Shown here in pieces: positions 1-9,500 of a DNA stretch of 14,917 nt. The notes beneath the pieces are model-generated. The model was given only the letters and a program-made list of their open reading frames with translations. It was not told where the DNA came from and searched no databases. The translations under genes and the position numbers were made by a program. Numbering within the stretch: position 1 is the first letter of the stretch; the number at the start of each line of letters is the position of its first letter. Source of the stretch: an uncultured Clostridia bacterium (GTDB lineage: Bacteria; Bacillota; Clostridia; Oscillospirales; Acutalibacteraceae); NCBI GenBank assembly GCA_945869905.1, contig CAMBQD010000005.1:1-14917 (forward strand), written 5' to 3'.

Positions 1-1
1 G

Positions 2-1066
2 GAAACGCTGTTTGCCGCTAAGGAAGCGTCCTTTGTTGTGGAGCTGTCAGATGAAAATACCTTTGACGGTATAACACTGGGTACCACCAACGATAACGGC
101 ATATTTATTATTGACGGCGTTGTGCAAACGGTTGACGAGCTTATTGATGCTTGGACAGGCAAGCTTGAAAAGGTATTTGCCACCGATTCAGGCAAAAAGG
201 CAAATATGCCATATGACGTACCGCTTTACAAGGAGCGTTCAATCTTTGTTGCAAAAAACAAGATTGCAAGGCCAAAGGTATTTATCCCCGCGTTCCCCGG
301 CACCAACTGTGAAATCGACACGGCAAGAGCCTTTGAAAAGGCAGGTGCAGAGACGTCAATCCTTGTTGTCAACAACCTTTCATCATCCGCCATCAACGAA
401 ACCATTGACAAAATGGTAAAGGAAATTGAGTCCTCACAGATTATTATGCTGCCCGGCGGCTTCAGCGGCGGTGATGAGCCTGAGGGCTCAGGCAAATTCA
501 TTGCCACCACCTTTAGAAATCCAAGAGTTAAGGAGGCTGTTACCAAGCTCCTTAACTGCCGTGACGGCTTAATGCTGGGTATATGCAATGGCTTCCAGGC
601 GCTTATCAAGCTGGGACTTGTGCCTTACGGAGAAATCAGAGAAATTAAGGAAACCGACCCAACCCTTACCTTTAACACCATTGGCAGACATATTTCTTCA
701 ATTGCTTACACAAGGGTATCAAGCGTTAAATCACCTTGGTTCAGCAGTGTAAATGCAGGCGACGTTTTTGCAGTACCAATCAGCCACGGCGAAGGCAGAT
801 TTGTTGCAAACGATGATGTTATGAAAAAGCTTATAGATAACGGTCAGGTAGCTACACAGTATGTAAATCTTGACGGCGTTCCCGTAAGCGATATGCCATT
901 TAATCCCAACGGCTCTGTATGTGCCGTGGAGGGTATCACCTCTCCCGACGGCAGAGTATTGGGCAAAATGGGCCACTGTGAGCGTAAGGGCAACAATCTT
1001 TATGCTAATGTCCCGTTTGAAAAGGATATGAAAATCTTTGAAAGCGGCATAAACTACTTTAAGTAA
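2..1066 (+). CDS. purL: Phosphoribosylformylglycinamidine synthase, C-terminal part (5' end outside the window)
   Basis: This is the C-terminal part of the large single-chain FGAM synthase, which converts FGAR, glutamine and ATP to FGAM in step four of cytosolic purine synthesis. The frame is open to the left edge, and the first internal start, a GTG at 38, is not a credible start, so the gene is cut by the window. Numbering from that GTG, residues 1-75 are the end of the last AIRS-type synthase domain, and the glutamine amidotransferase domain runs from about 79 (KVFIPAFPGTNCE) to the end. The nucleophile Cys183 sits in GICNGFQ, and His313 and Glu315 of GHCER fill the places of the PHPE His and Glu. 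SHGEGRF lies at 249-255 and PGGFSGGDEPEG at 139-150. All expected glutaminase residues are present. The fused glutaminase marks the large PurL type rather than the split PurL/PurQ/PurS form. The next gene starts 24 bases on without a terminator, so co-transcription is likely. Confidence 0.96.
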   Translation, partial: ETLFAAKEASFVVELSDENTFDGITLGTTNDNGIFIIDGVVQTVDELIDAWTGKLEKVFATDSGKKANMPYDVPLYKERSIFVAKNKIARPKVFIPAFPGTNCEIDTARAFEKAGAETSILVVNNLSSSAINETIDKMVKEIESSQIIMLPGGFSGGDEPEGSGKFIATTFRNPRVKEAVTKLLNCRDGLMLGICNGFQALIKLGLVPYGEIREIKETDPTLTFNTIGRHISSIAYTRVSSVKSPWFSSVNAGDVFAVPISHGEGRFVANDDVMKKLIDNGQVATQYVNLDGVPVSDMPFNPNGSVCAVEGITSPDGRVLGKMGHCERKGNNLYANVPFEKDMKIFESGINYFK

Positions 1067-1090
1067 TAGTAATAATGAGGAGTAATAATA

Positions 1091-1693
1091 ATGGATATTG
1101 TATGCTTAGACCTTGAGGGTGTATTGGTTCCTGAAATTTGGATTGCATTTGCCGAGGAAACAAATATTCCCGAGCTTAAAAAGACTACGAGAGATGAGCC
1201 CGATTACGATAAGCTTATGAATTATCGTATCGGTATTTTAAAGGAGCACGGACTTGGATTAAAGGAAATTCAGGAAACAATTTCTAAAATCGACCCAATG
1301 CCGGGTGCAAAGGAATTTTTAGACGAGCTTCGTTCAATCACACAAGTAATTATTATCAGTGACACATTTTCACAGTTTGCAGGTCCGCTTATGAAAAAGC
1401 TTGGCTATCCCACAATATTCTGCAACACACTTGAGGTTGCCGAGGATGGCGAAATCACAGGCTTTAAAATGCGTTGTGAAAAATCAAAGTTCACTACTGT
1501 TAAAGCACTTCAGGCAATGGGCTTTAACACAATCGCAAGCGGCGACAGCCATAACGATTTAGGTATGATTGAGGCTTCTAAGGCAGGCTTCTTATTCCGT
1601 AGCACAGAGCAGATTAAGGCTGATTATCCGCAATACAAGGCTTTTGAGGAATATGACGACCTTCTAAACGCTATTAAAGAGGTACTTGACTGA
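1091..1693 (+). CDS. thrH: ThrH: phosphoserine phosphatase / homoserine phosphotransferase
   Basis: A 200-residue HAD-superfamily protein very close in sequence and length to Pseudomonas ThrH. In that family the enzyme hydrolyses phosphoserine and can also pass its phosphate to homoserine, giving O-phosphohomoserine. The opening LDLEGVLVPEIWIAFAEET is diagnostic: the usual HAD DxD becomes D7-L-E9. Motif II is S90-D91-T92, the motif III lysine is K131 or K133, and motif IV is GDSHND at 151-156. The ATG is preceded by GAGGAG at about 1076-1081. It lies between purL and metY with short gaps and no terminator. Its homoserine link fits the methionine enzyme that follows. An ordinary SerB role in serine synthesis is the main alternative, but the DLEGVLVPE signature argues for ThrH. 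Confidence 0.93.
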   Translation: MDIVCLDLEGVLVPEIWIAFAEETNIPELKKTTRDEPDYDKLMNYRIGILKEHGLGLKEIQETISKIDPMPGAKEFLDELRSITQVIIISDTFSQFAGPLMKKLGYPTIFCNTLEVAEDGEITGFKMRCEKSKFTTVKALQAMGFNTIASGDSHNDLGMIEASKAGFLFRSTEQIKADYPQYKAFEEYDDLLNAIKEVLD

Positions 1694-1728
1694 AAGCAAA
1701 ACAAAACTAATCAGCAAAGGAGATAAAA

Positions 1729-2997
1729 ATGAATTTAGACAGCATTTGCGTTCAAGGCGGATATGAGCCTAAAAACGGCGAGCCGAGAGTTATTCCCATT
1801 GTACAAAGCACAACCTACAAATATGACAGCAGTGAGGAAATGGGTGATTTATTTGATTTGAAAAAATCAGGATATTTTTATTCACGTCTGCAAAACCCCA
1901 CCTGCGATTACGCCGCACAGAAAATCGCAATGCTTGAGGGTGGTGTGGCAGGTATGCTCACATCAAGCGGTCAAGCTGCCAATTTTTATGCGATATTCAA
2001 TATTGCACAGGCAGGTGACCATATTGTTTCCTCCTCAGCAATTTACGGCGGAACATTTAACCTTTTCAATGTTACAATGCGCAAGCTGGGAATTGATTTT
2101 ACCTTCGTCAGCCCACAGGCAGGCGAGGAGGAAATTCAGGCGGCATTTAAGCCTAACACCAAGGCAGTGTTCGGCGAAACAATTTCAAATCCCAGCCTTG
2201 ATATACTTGACATAGAAAAATTTGCAAAAATTGCTCACGCAAACGGCGTTCCTCTTATTATTGACAACACCTTTGCCACACCGATTAACTGCCGTCCCTT
2301 TGAGTTTGGATGTGACATTGTTACACATTCCACCACAAAATATATGGAGGGTCACGCCTCTACAATAGGCGGTGCAATCGTGGATTCGGGCAATTTTGAC
2401 TGGACCCAAAACGATAAATTCCCGGGACTGACAACTCCTGACGACAGCTATCACGGTATCACCTACGCTGAAGCCTTCGGCAAGGGGGCATATATCACAA
2501 AGGCAACCGTTCAGCTTATGCGTGATTTGGGCTCAATTCCTGCTCCGCAGAACGCATTTTTGCTTAATGTTGGGCTGGAAACACTGCACCTGAGAATGCA
2601 AAGGCATTGTGAAAATGCAAAAAAGGTTGCAGAATATTTGAAAAACAATAACAAAATCAACTGGGTAAAATGTGCTATGCTTGAGGATGATGAGCAGTAT
2701 GCACTTGCCCAAAAATATATGCCAAAGGGCACCTGCGGTGTAGTTTCCTTTGGTATTAAGGGCGGCAGAGAGGCCGCCACAGTGTTTATGGATTCGTTAA
2801 AGCTTGCGGCAATTGTTACTCACGTTGCCGACGCACGCACCTGCTGCCTGCATCCTGCTTCCACTACACACCGTCAGCTTACCGATGAGCAGTTGGAGGA
2901 GTGCGGCGTAAGCCCTGACCTTGTCCGTTTCAGCGTTGGTATTGAGGACGCAGAAGACATTATTGCCGACATTCAGCAGGCACTTGACAAAATATGA
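1729..2997 (+). CDS. metY: O-acetylhomoserine sulfhydrylase (PLP-dependent homocysteine synthase)
   Basis: A 422-residue Cys/Met-metabolism PLP enzyme of fold type I. The family makes homocysteine from O-acetylhomoserine and sulfide in the direct sulfhydrylation route to methionine; some members use other thiols or act as cysteine synthase. The PLP lysine is K204 in HSTTKYMEGHA, the pyridine-nitrogen aspartate is D179 in IIDNTFATP, and YSRLQNPT (51-58) is the phosphate-binding loop of the neighbouring subunit. The C-terminal HPASTTHRQL and VRFSVGIEDAEDI are typical. Length over 400 residues and the ITKATVQLMRDLGS segment favour MetY over the roughly 380-residue MetB and MetC. AAAGGAG at about 1716-1722 precedes the ATG. 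The stop overlaps the next start by four bases (ATGA), giving translational coupling to the regulator. I see no SAM riboswitch or T-box leader in the 35-base upstream gap. Confidence 0.95.
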   Translation: MNLDSICVQGGYEPKNGEPRVIPIVQSTTYKYDSSEEMGDLFDLKKSGYFYSRLQNPTCDYAAQKIAMLEGGVAGMLTSSGQAANFYAIFNIAQAGDHIVSSSAIYGGTFNLFNVTMRKLGIDFTFVSPQAGEEEIQAAFKPNTKAVFGETISNPSLDILDIEKFAKIAHANGVPLIIDNTFATPINCRPFEFGCDIVTHSTTKYMEGHASTIGGAIVDSGNFDWTQNDKFPGLTTPDDSYHGITYAEAFGKGAYITKATVQLMRDLGSIPAPQNAFLLNVGLETLHLRMQRHCENAKKVAEYLKNNNKINWVKCAMLEDDEQYALAQKYMPKGTCGVVSFGIKGGREAATVFMDSLKLAAIVTHVADARTCCLHPASTTHRQLTDEQLEECGVSPDLVRFSVGIEDAEDIIADIQQALDKI

Positions 2998-3287
2998 GTC
3001 AGGAAAATACACACAGCCATAACCACGACCATAAACACACAAAGGAGGTATCCAACAGGCTTGCCCGTGCCATCGGTCATTTGCAAAAGGTTAAGCAGAT
3101 GGTGGACAGCGGAGAGGATTGCTCTGAGGTGCTTATTCAACTGGCGGCAGTAAAATCCGCCATAAACAACACCGGCAAGCTGATACTTAAGGACCACCTT
3201 GAACACTGTATTGTTCACGCAGTTAAGGACGGCGACGAGGAAATGCTGGAGGAGCTAAACGCCGCCATTGACAAGTTTATAAAATAA
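2994..3287 (+). CDS. CsoR/RcnR-family (DUF156) metal-sensing transcriptional repressor
   Basis: A 97-residue all-helical repressor of the CsoR/RcnR/FrmR family. Such proteins form tetramers that leave DNA on binding Cu(I), Ni(II)/Co(II), formaldehyde or persulfide. The core starts at NRLARAIGHLQKVKQMVDSGEDC (about 21-43). Putative ligands are C43, H68 and C72; their 25- and 4-residue spacing equals that of Cu(I)-binding CsoR (C-H-C). The N-terminal tail is His-rich (H7, H9, H11, H13, H15), and H11 is 32 residues before C43, the spacing of the extra first ligand in RcnR and InrS. The H-C-H-C set therefore resembles the nickel sensor InrS as much as CsoR. Its ATG overlaps the metY stop and no metal exporter or chaperone gene lies nearby, so the true effector is open: copper, nickel, or a sulfur species tied to metY. 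The family call is firm; the ligand is not. Confidence 0.92.
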   Translation: MSQENTHSHNHDHKHTKEVSNRLARAIGHLQKVKQMVDSGEDCSEVLIQLAAVKSAINNTGKLILKDHLEHCIVHAVKDGDEEMLEELNAAIDKFIK

Positions 3288-3293
3288 AATAAT

Positions 3294-3328
3294 GCACTGT
3301 CTGTTTTGTTACAGGCAGTGCTTTTTTT
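3294..3328 (+). terminator. Rho-independent terminator of the purL-thrH-metY-repressor operon
   Basis: A 10-bp stem (3294-3303 with 3312-3321, one G-U pair) and an 8-base loop are followed by seven T residues at 3322-3328. It begins six bases after the repressor stop codon and separates the metabolic operon from the secreted-protein operon. Confidence 0.93.
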
Positions 3329-3395
3329 GGCTTTTTTGGTGATAATAGACAATTTAAAGTAACAAAGTTTGGTAATTTTCACAACTGCTGTAATA

Positions 3396-3424
3396 TTGCA
3401 ATTTCTTTTCAAAAAGTATATAAT
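3396..3424 (+). promoter_or_regulatory. Sigma-A-type promoter of the giant surface protein operon
   Basis: TTGCAA (3396-3401) and a perfect TATAAT (3419-3424) are separated by the ideal 17 bases. The predicted transcript starts near 3431 and has an AU-rich leader of about 74 bases ending in AAAGGAG (3491-3497) before the ATG at 3505. The stretch between the upstream terminator and this promoter (about 3330-3395) shows nothing else convincing. Confidence 0.8.
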
Positions 3425-3504
3425 TTATATACTAATAGTTATTTTTAAAATAGGCATATTAGATTTATTTGTTTATGGTTGTTATTTAAAAAAGGAGAAA
3501 AAGT

Positions 3505-6500
3505 ATGAAAAAATCCAAGCTGAGAAAAAGAATAATAAGCATTATTCTTGCAGTCCTTATGGCGTTCACCGGTCTGCTTCCTGCCACTGCTGCCTTTGCA
3601 GCTGACGGCGTTGAGGGCTATTACGACATTGAGCTTTTCTATAAGGAATCAGGCACAATAGTTCCAACCTTCGCAGAGGACGGCGAAAGCAAGTATATTG
3701 AGTATATGAAAGAGGGTCAGGAGCTGGAGCTTACATGGAATCCTATTGATACAGAGCTTCCTAACAACTACAAAATCAAGTGGTACAGCGAAACTCCTAC
3801 TCTTGTTGATGTAACACAAGAGGGTGTAGTTAAAGCCTTTGACTCATCAAAGGGTGCAGTTATCCACACCTGGATTGATAACGAGGTTAGGTCTATCCCA
3901 CTTGTAGGCAACATTATTGCTTCTGCCATAGAGAAGGCGTTGTTTAATGACAAGGTTAATGTTGACACAATGGATACAGAGGAAATCGTTACTATCGTTG
4001 AGGATTTGTTTGGCTCGGATTCAATCCTTGCTCAGTTCATTGAGTCATACAAGGGCGAGCTTATCGACTCCTTAAGGTATTACCTTGACAATATTAACTC
4101 AAATATTCATGTTCAGCTTTACAGCTCAGACGGAACACTTCTTGATGACGACTACGTTCAAATCTGCGTGCTTAAAAACGATGAGTGGTACGCAAACTTC
4201 CTTCCAAACGGAACACATATAACAAATAAATCACAGATAAATACCACCGTTGCAAAGGGCTCAACCGTACAGCTTCAGGCAGTAACAACTCCTGTTAGGC
4301 TTAAATACGGCGTAGTATATTCCGTTAAAAGCTCATCGGTTTTTGACAAGGGCAAGGTAATTGCAACTGTAAACGACAGCGGTCTTGTTACATTTAAAAA
4401 TACCGGCAAGGTAACGATTATGGTATCCCCGGATACCGAGCAGGTAATTCAGGGCATACTCAAGCTTGTTAACTACTTCTATCAGCTTGATAACACAGGC
4501 ACAATCAATACCGACAAGATTGCAGGTATTTTGATTGACTATGTGGGCATTGATATGAACAGAACGGTGCTGGCTGCTATTCTTGATGTATGCTTTGCAG
4601 TTAAGGATATTGTAGGTGATACAGCAGACCCGGTTCAGCTTACTGCAACAGCTGTTGAGGTTATAGGTAACCTTGTTCTTCAGTTTGTATATAACGACAC
4701 TATAACCTTTGAGGTTGTTGAGGCTCAGCCCCTTACGGATTTTAACATTACAGGTCCTGAAAAGGTACAGGAGGGTGCACAAATTCAGCTTACCGTTACC
4801 GATATTGTACCTACCGTAGGTGACACAACCGATATTACCTGGACTTCATCTGACCCGTCAATTGCCAGCGTTGACCCGGAAACAGGTATTGTTACCGGCA
4901 GAGATGCAGGCGGCTCACTGGGCAGCCTTTCAAGTCAGAAATGCACAATTTATGCAACCTCTGCGGCAAACAATGTTACAAAATCCTTTGAAATAACAGT
5001 AACCGGAAAAACAGGTAAATACCTGTCTGATGTTGAAATAACAGGTGACAACTATCTTGAAATGGGCGAGGAAACCGATTTTAACTATTCGGTATTTCCA
5101 AAGCGTGTTGCCGAGTCCGATAATCTGTACATAAGCTGGGGTATTCAGGACGGCACCGATGAGGAGGGTAACCCCACATACGTATGGGCCGACAGCGAAA
5201 ATCCTGCGACAGACGGAATAGGTCAGATTGACTCAAGAGGACATTATGTTGTTGTGGACGGCGGACAGTGCACCATTGCAGTAAAAGCCACCACGGGATA
5301 CTGGGTTACAACCGACAGATTTTACGAGATTTCATCATATATCGGAACTCTTGATGTTACAAACGGCATTCCTATTGACGATATTGTTGTTACCGTAACC
5401 GACAAAACAGGCGACGCAACTGCGTCACTTAAATCAATAAAAACAGTTACCATCAACGGAGAGGTGACAACATATGCCACTGTACACGCAGGTGGTGCAT
5501 ACAACGGTGCAGGTGCAAAGCTAACGGCTGCCATCACTCCCGATAACGCATCAAACAAGGAGCTGAGGTGGGTTGTTGATAATTCAAATTATCAGGGAAC
5601 GGTAAGTGAGGATACCCACAATATAGCCGTTAAGCAAAAGCCTGCTCACGAATCAGCTGACACCTTTAATGTTTATGCCACCTCTGAGGACGGACGCGTA
5701 AGGTCAAACGTAGTTACTGTTTGTGTTACAAAAAATTATGTTACATCAAACACCATTGACCAAGAGTCAATCAGCATTACAAACGGTAAAACCGCAGACG
5801 CTACACACTCAATCACCTTTGACGGCTCCGACGCAACATACGGCGCCTGCCACAAATGTAACTGGTACTCCAGTGACGAGGGCGTGTTCACTGTTCAGCC
5901 AAAGAACAATGATAACCGCGACGCCACACTGACTGCTGTTGACGTAGGTACGGCTACACTTTACTGTGTATCTGCCGACGGCGGTATTGTGGACACCTGT
6001 GAGGTAACGGTTTATCCGGACAAATCAAGACTTCAGGAAATTGTTAAGCTCTGCGACAGAACAATTGTAAAAAGAACTGCCGAAAACAAGTCGCTTTACA
6101 CCGATTATATGAAAAAGCTTGATTTGGCATACTACGTTCTTTATGACGAGCCAATGGCATCACAGAGTGCCTGCGACACTTACGCAGACGAACTCCTTTA
6201 CGCATTCTACAAGGTAGGCGGATTTATCGGCGTTGCAGGAGTGAATATTTTAGCAAATGACAAAACACCCCTTGAAAATGACCATATTACAGTAAAGGTC
6301 GGCTCCACAACCAGCTATAAAAAATACAGCTATGATTTTGCTTATGAGGTACTGCCGGCAAAGGCAATGTACAGCGATATCCAGTGGACATCGTCAAACA
6401 GCAATATCAGCGTTGACAAAAACGGTAAATGCACACCCGTTACAAATGACCCATGCTCTGCAATAATCACCTGTACGGTAACAGACTATATGGGTGTTGA

Positions 6501-9500
6501 AACAAGCGACAGCGTATTCCTTACCTTTGCAAGAGTTTTAGCAACAGGCGTTTCGCTGAATACCAACAAAATAGAAGGCGGACTTATAGGAGAAACACAG
6601 ACCTTAACCGCCACCGTTACACCAAAGGGAACGGTTGGTATCGGTGCAAGCTGTACTGACGTATACTGGTCATCAAGCAATGAAAGCATTGCAACGGTTG
6701 ACCAATCCGGAACCGTTACATTTGTTGCCGGCGGTGACTGCGTAATCACCTGTACAACATATGACGGCGGTTACACGGCTACGTGCAATGTTAACGTAGT
6801 TACAAACTACACCGCATTGGAGCTGCTTGTTGCACAGTACAACGACCTTTCACTTAACGAAACAAGCTACTTCCCTGACACCTGGAGCGTATATTCAAGC
6901 GCTATGACAAAGGCACAGAATATCCTTGACAGGCGCACCTCCTCTCAGTCAGAGGTTGATGCAATGGTAGCAGAGCTTGAGGCTGCATATAACGGTCTTG
7001 AAAAATATAATTATATCCAAAAAATTGAGCTTTACCTGGACGGTGAACAGACTCAGGAATTTTATCAATACGACTTAAGCCTTTTGAAAGAGGGTATCAA
7101 ATACCAGAATGCCGTACTTGATTTGAATGTAAGACTTTATCCAAACAACGGCTCCTACGAAACAGTTGAATGGACATCGTCCACAACGGATATCTCCGTA
7201 ACGGCTGACGGTAAATGCTCACCTACAATCAATGGTTCCTGCTACGGCAGTATTACCTGTACGGTAACAGACCATTTCGGCAATATATTTACAGATTCCG
7301 TTTGGGTATCCTTTGCACGTTATCCGGTAACAAAGCTGGAGCTTTCACAGACAAATATTTCAGGCAATATCGGCACAACATATAAATTAGGCTGTACCGT
7401 TTATCCTGAGGGTACATCTGCTCTGCATATCGGTGCCGCCAGCATAAAGGATTACTATTGGGAGTCAGATGACGAAAGCGTTGCAACAGTTGCTCAGGAC
7501 GGCACGGTTACATTTGTGGGCGCAGGCTCAACAATTGTTCGTGCAGTATCCTACGACGGCGGTATATCCGCAGAATGTGTTGTTTCCTGCGAGGGTGACA
7601 GAAGTGCACTGAGGGCTGCTCTTGAAGAATACAAGGATGTTGATTACACCCAGTATGAATACAGCTTCGGTACAAAATTCCTTGAGGCGTATGAAAACGG
7701 ACAGCGTATAATGACAGACGTTGCCGTATCTCAGGAGGAAATTGATGCAGCTGCCGACGAGTTGGTATTTGCATATGAAACAATGCTAAAATACCCCTTC
7801 GTAAAGGTTGAGAGCATTAACGTTAATTACACAACCTACAAAAAGGCAACCGCAATAAGCTCACCAAGTGCCGTAACAAGCGGTTCGGTAACATCAAATG
7901 ACGCACTTTCAATCAACCTTTCAAGCAAATACGCCGGCAACAACAGCTATAACAGCGTAACACTTACTCCGTCTGCTTATCCGGCTAACGCAATGTACAA
8001 GTCAATTAGCTGGAGTGTTGATTCAAGTCATCAGATGGATGCCTCCACCGGCGACGGAACAATTACACTTAATCCGTCAAAGAATGACGGTGCATGGGCT
8101 ATCGTTACCGTAACATTTACAGACCAGTATGACAGAACATACACAAGAACATTATCTGTAGTAATGGCAGACAACACGGTATCAAGCTTTGATATCACCG
8201 AATCCTCCGATACAATTTATGCTACTGCACAGAGCAAGCAGATTGCATACTCGGTTTCAGGCGGTGTATTCCAAACAATTAACTGGTCATCATCTAACGA
8301 GAGCGCGGTAACCGTTAACCAGAGCGGTGTTATCACTCCGGTAGATACAGGTGAGGCAACCATTACAGGTAAAACCCTTGACGGCGGTATAACCGATACA
8401 ATTAAAATTACGGTAGTAACCGACTTCAGCACCCTTGCCGCTAAGCAGAGTGAATACTTTAACCTTATTGAAGACGTTAAGGATTCATACACCTATACTC
8501 AGGAATCACTTGATGTTTTATCTCAGGTTGTATCCGAGGCACGGACAATGGTTAACGAGGGCAAGGCAACTCAGGCTGAGGTTAACGAAATGATTACAAG
8601 GCTTGACAACGCCCGCAACTCTTTGGTTGAATATGTGGCAACTCAGGGCGTATCCGTTGGATTTGAGGAGGACGTTAACGTAAGTCTTGTTCAGGAGGGC
8701 TTCATCCGTTTCCACAACACCCTTTCCATTAACGGCAAGAGCGTTATTATGATACCGAAGGTTGAACCTGAAAACTCAATTTACACATCAATTGAGTGGA
8801 CATCATCCAACCCCAACATAACATTTGATGAAAACGGTGTGCTTACCTGCAATACTGCAACGGCAAGCGTAACACTGGTAACCTGTACTGTTAAGAATGT
8901 ATTTAACAAGGAATTTACCGCCAGTGCATATGTATCCTTTGTAAGAGCTGCCGCAACGGGAATCAGCTTTGACAAGGAAATGGTATTCGGCGCACCTGCG
9001 CAGACGGTTAAACTTTCACCTACAATTGCCAACTCCAGCAACACCTCCTCATCAATGATGATTGTTAAGGAATGTATTTATTCATCAGATAACGAAGGCG
9101 TTGCCACTGTTGACGAAAACGGCGTTGTAACCTTTATTACTCAGGGTGAGGCAACCATCACCGCCATAACCAAGGACGGCGGCTACTCCGCAACAATAAA
9201 GGCATATACCACTTGGGATACAACAGCGCTTAAGGCTGCCATAGATGCCGCATCTGCCATAAACTATATGGACTATGCTTTCACCTACGGTAAGGCATTT
9301 AAGACGGCGTATGACAACGCAAACACGGTATACAACAACATATACTCAAGTCAGGATGAAATTGATGACGCCTGCAAAGCCCTTACAGAAGCAACCTCCG
9401 CCCTTGAGGGCCACGAGTTTGTTGCACCTGTAATTACCGTTTCACAAAACGGTGAGGCATTGGCAAGCGGAGGATATATCGGCACTGACGATACAGGCAA

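Noticed and set aside
226..609. 127-residue minus-strand ORF inside purL
   Set aside because: It lies antisense to the conserved PurL glutaminase domain and has no supporting signals.
1694..1728. Possible SAM riboswitch or T-box leader before metY
   Set aside because: The gap is only 35 bases and contains just a ribosome site, too short for such leaders.
3369..3605. 78-residue plus-strand ORF across the promoter and start of the giant protein gene
   Set aside because: It starts upstream of the -10 element, has no ribosome site, and its second half is an out-of-frame reading of the signal peptide region of the giant gene.
4333..4782. 149-residue minus-strand ORF inside the giant gene
   Set aside because: It lies wholly antisense to a long, well-supported coding region, has no ribosome site, and has the composition of a shadow frame.
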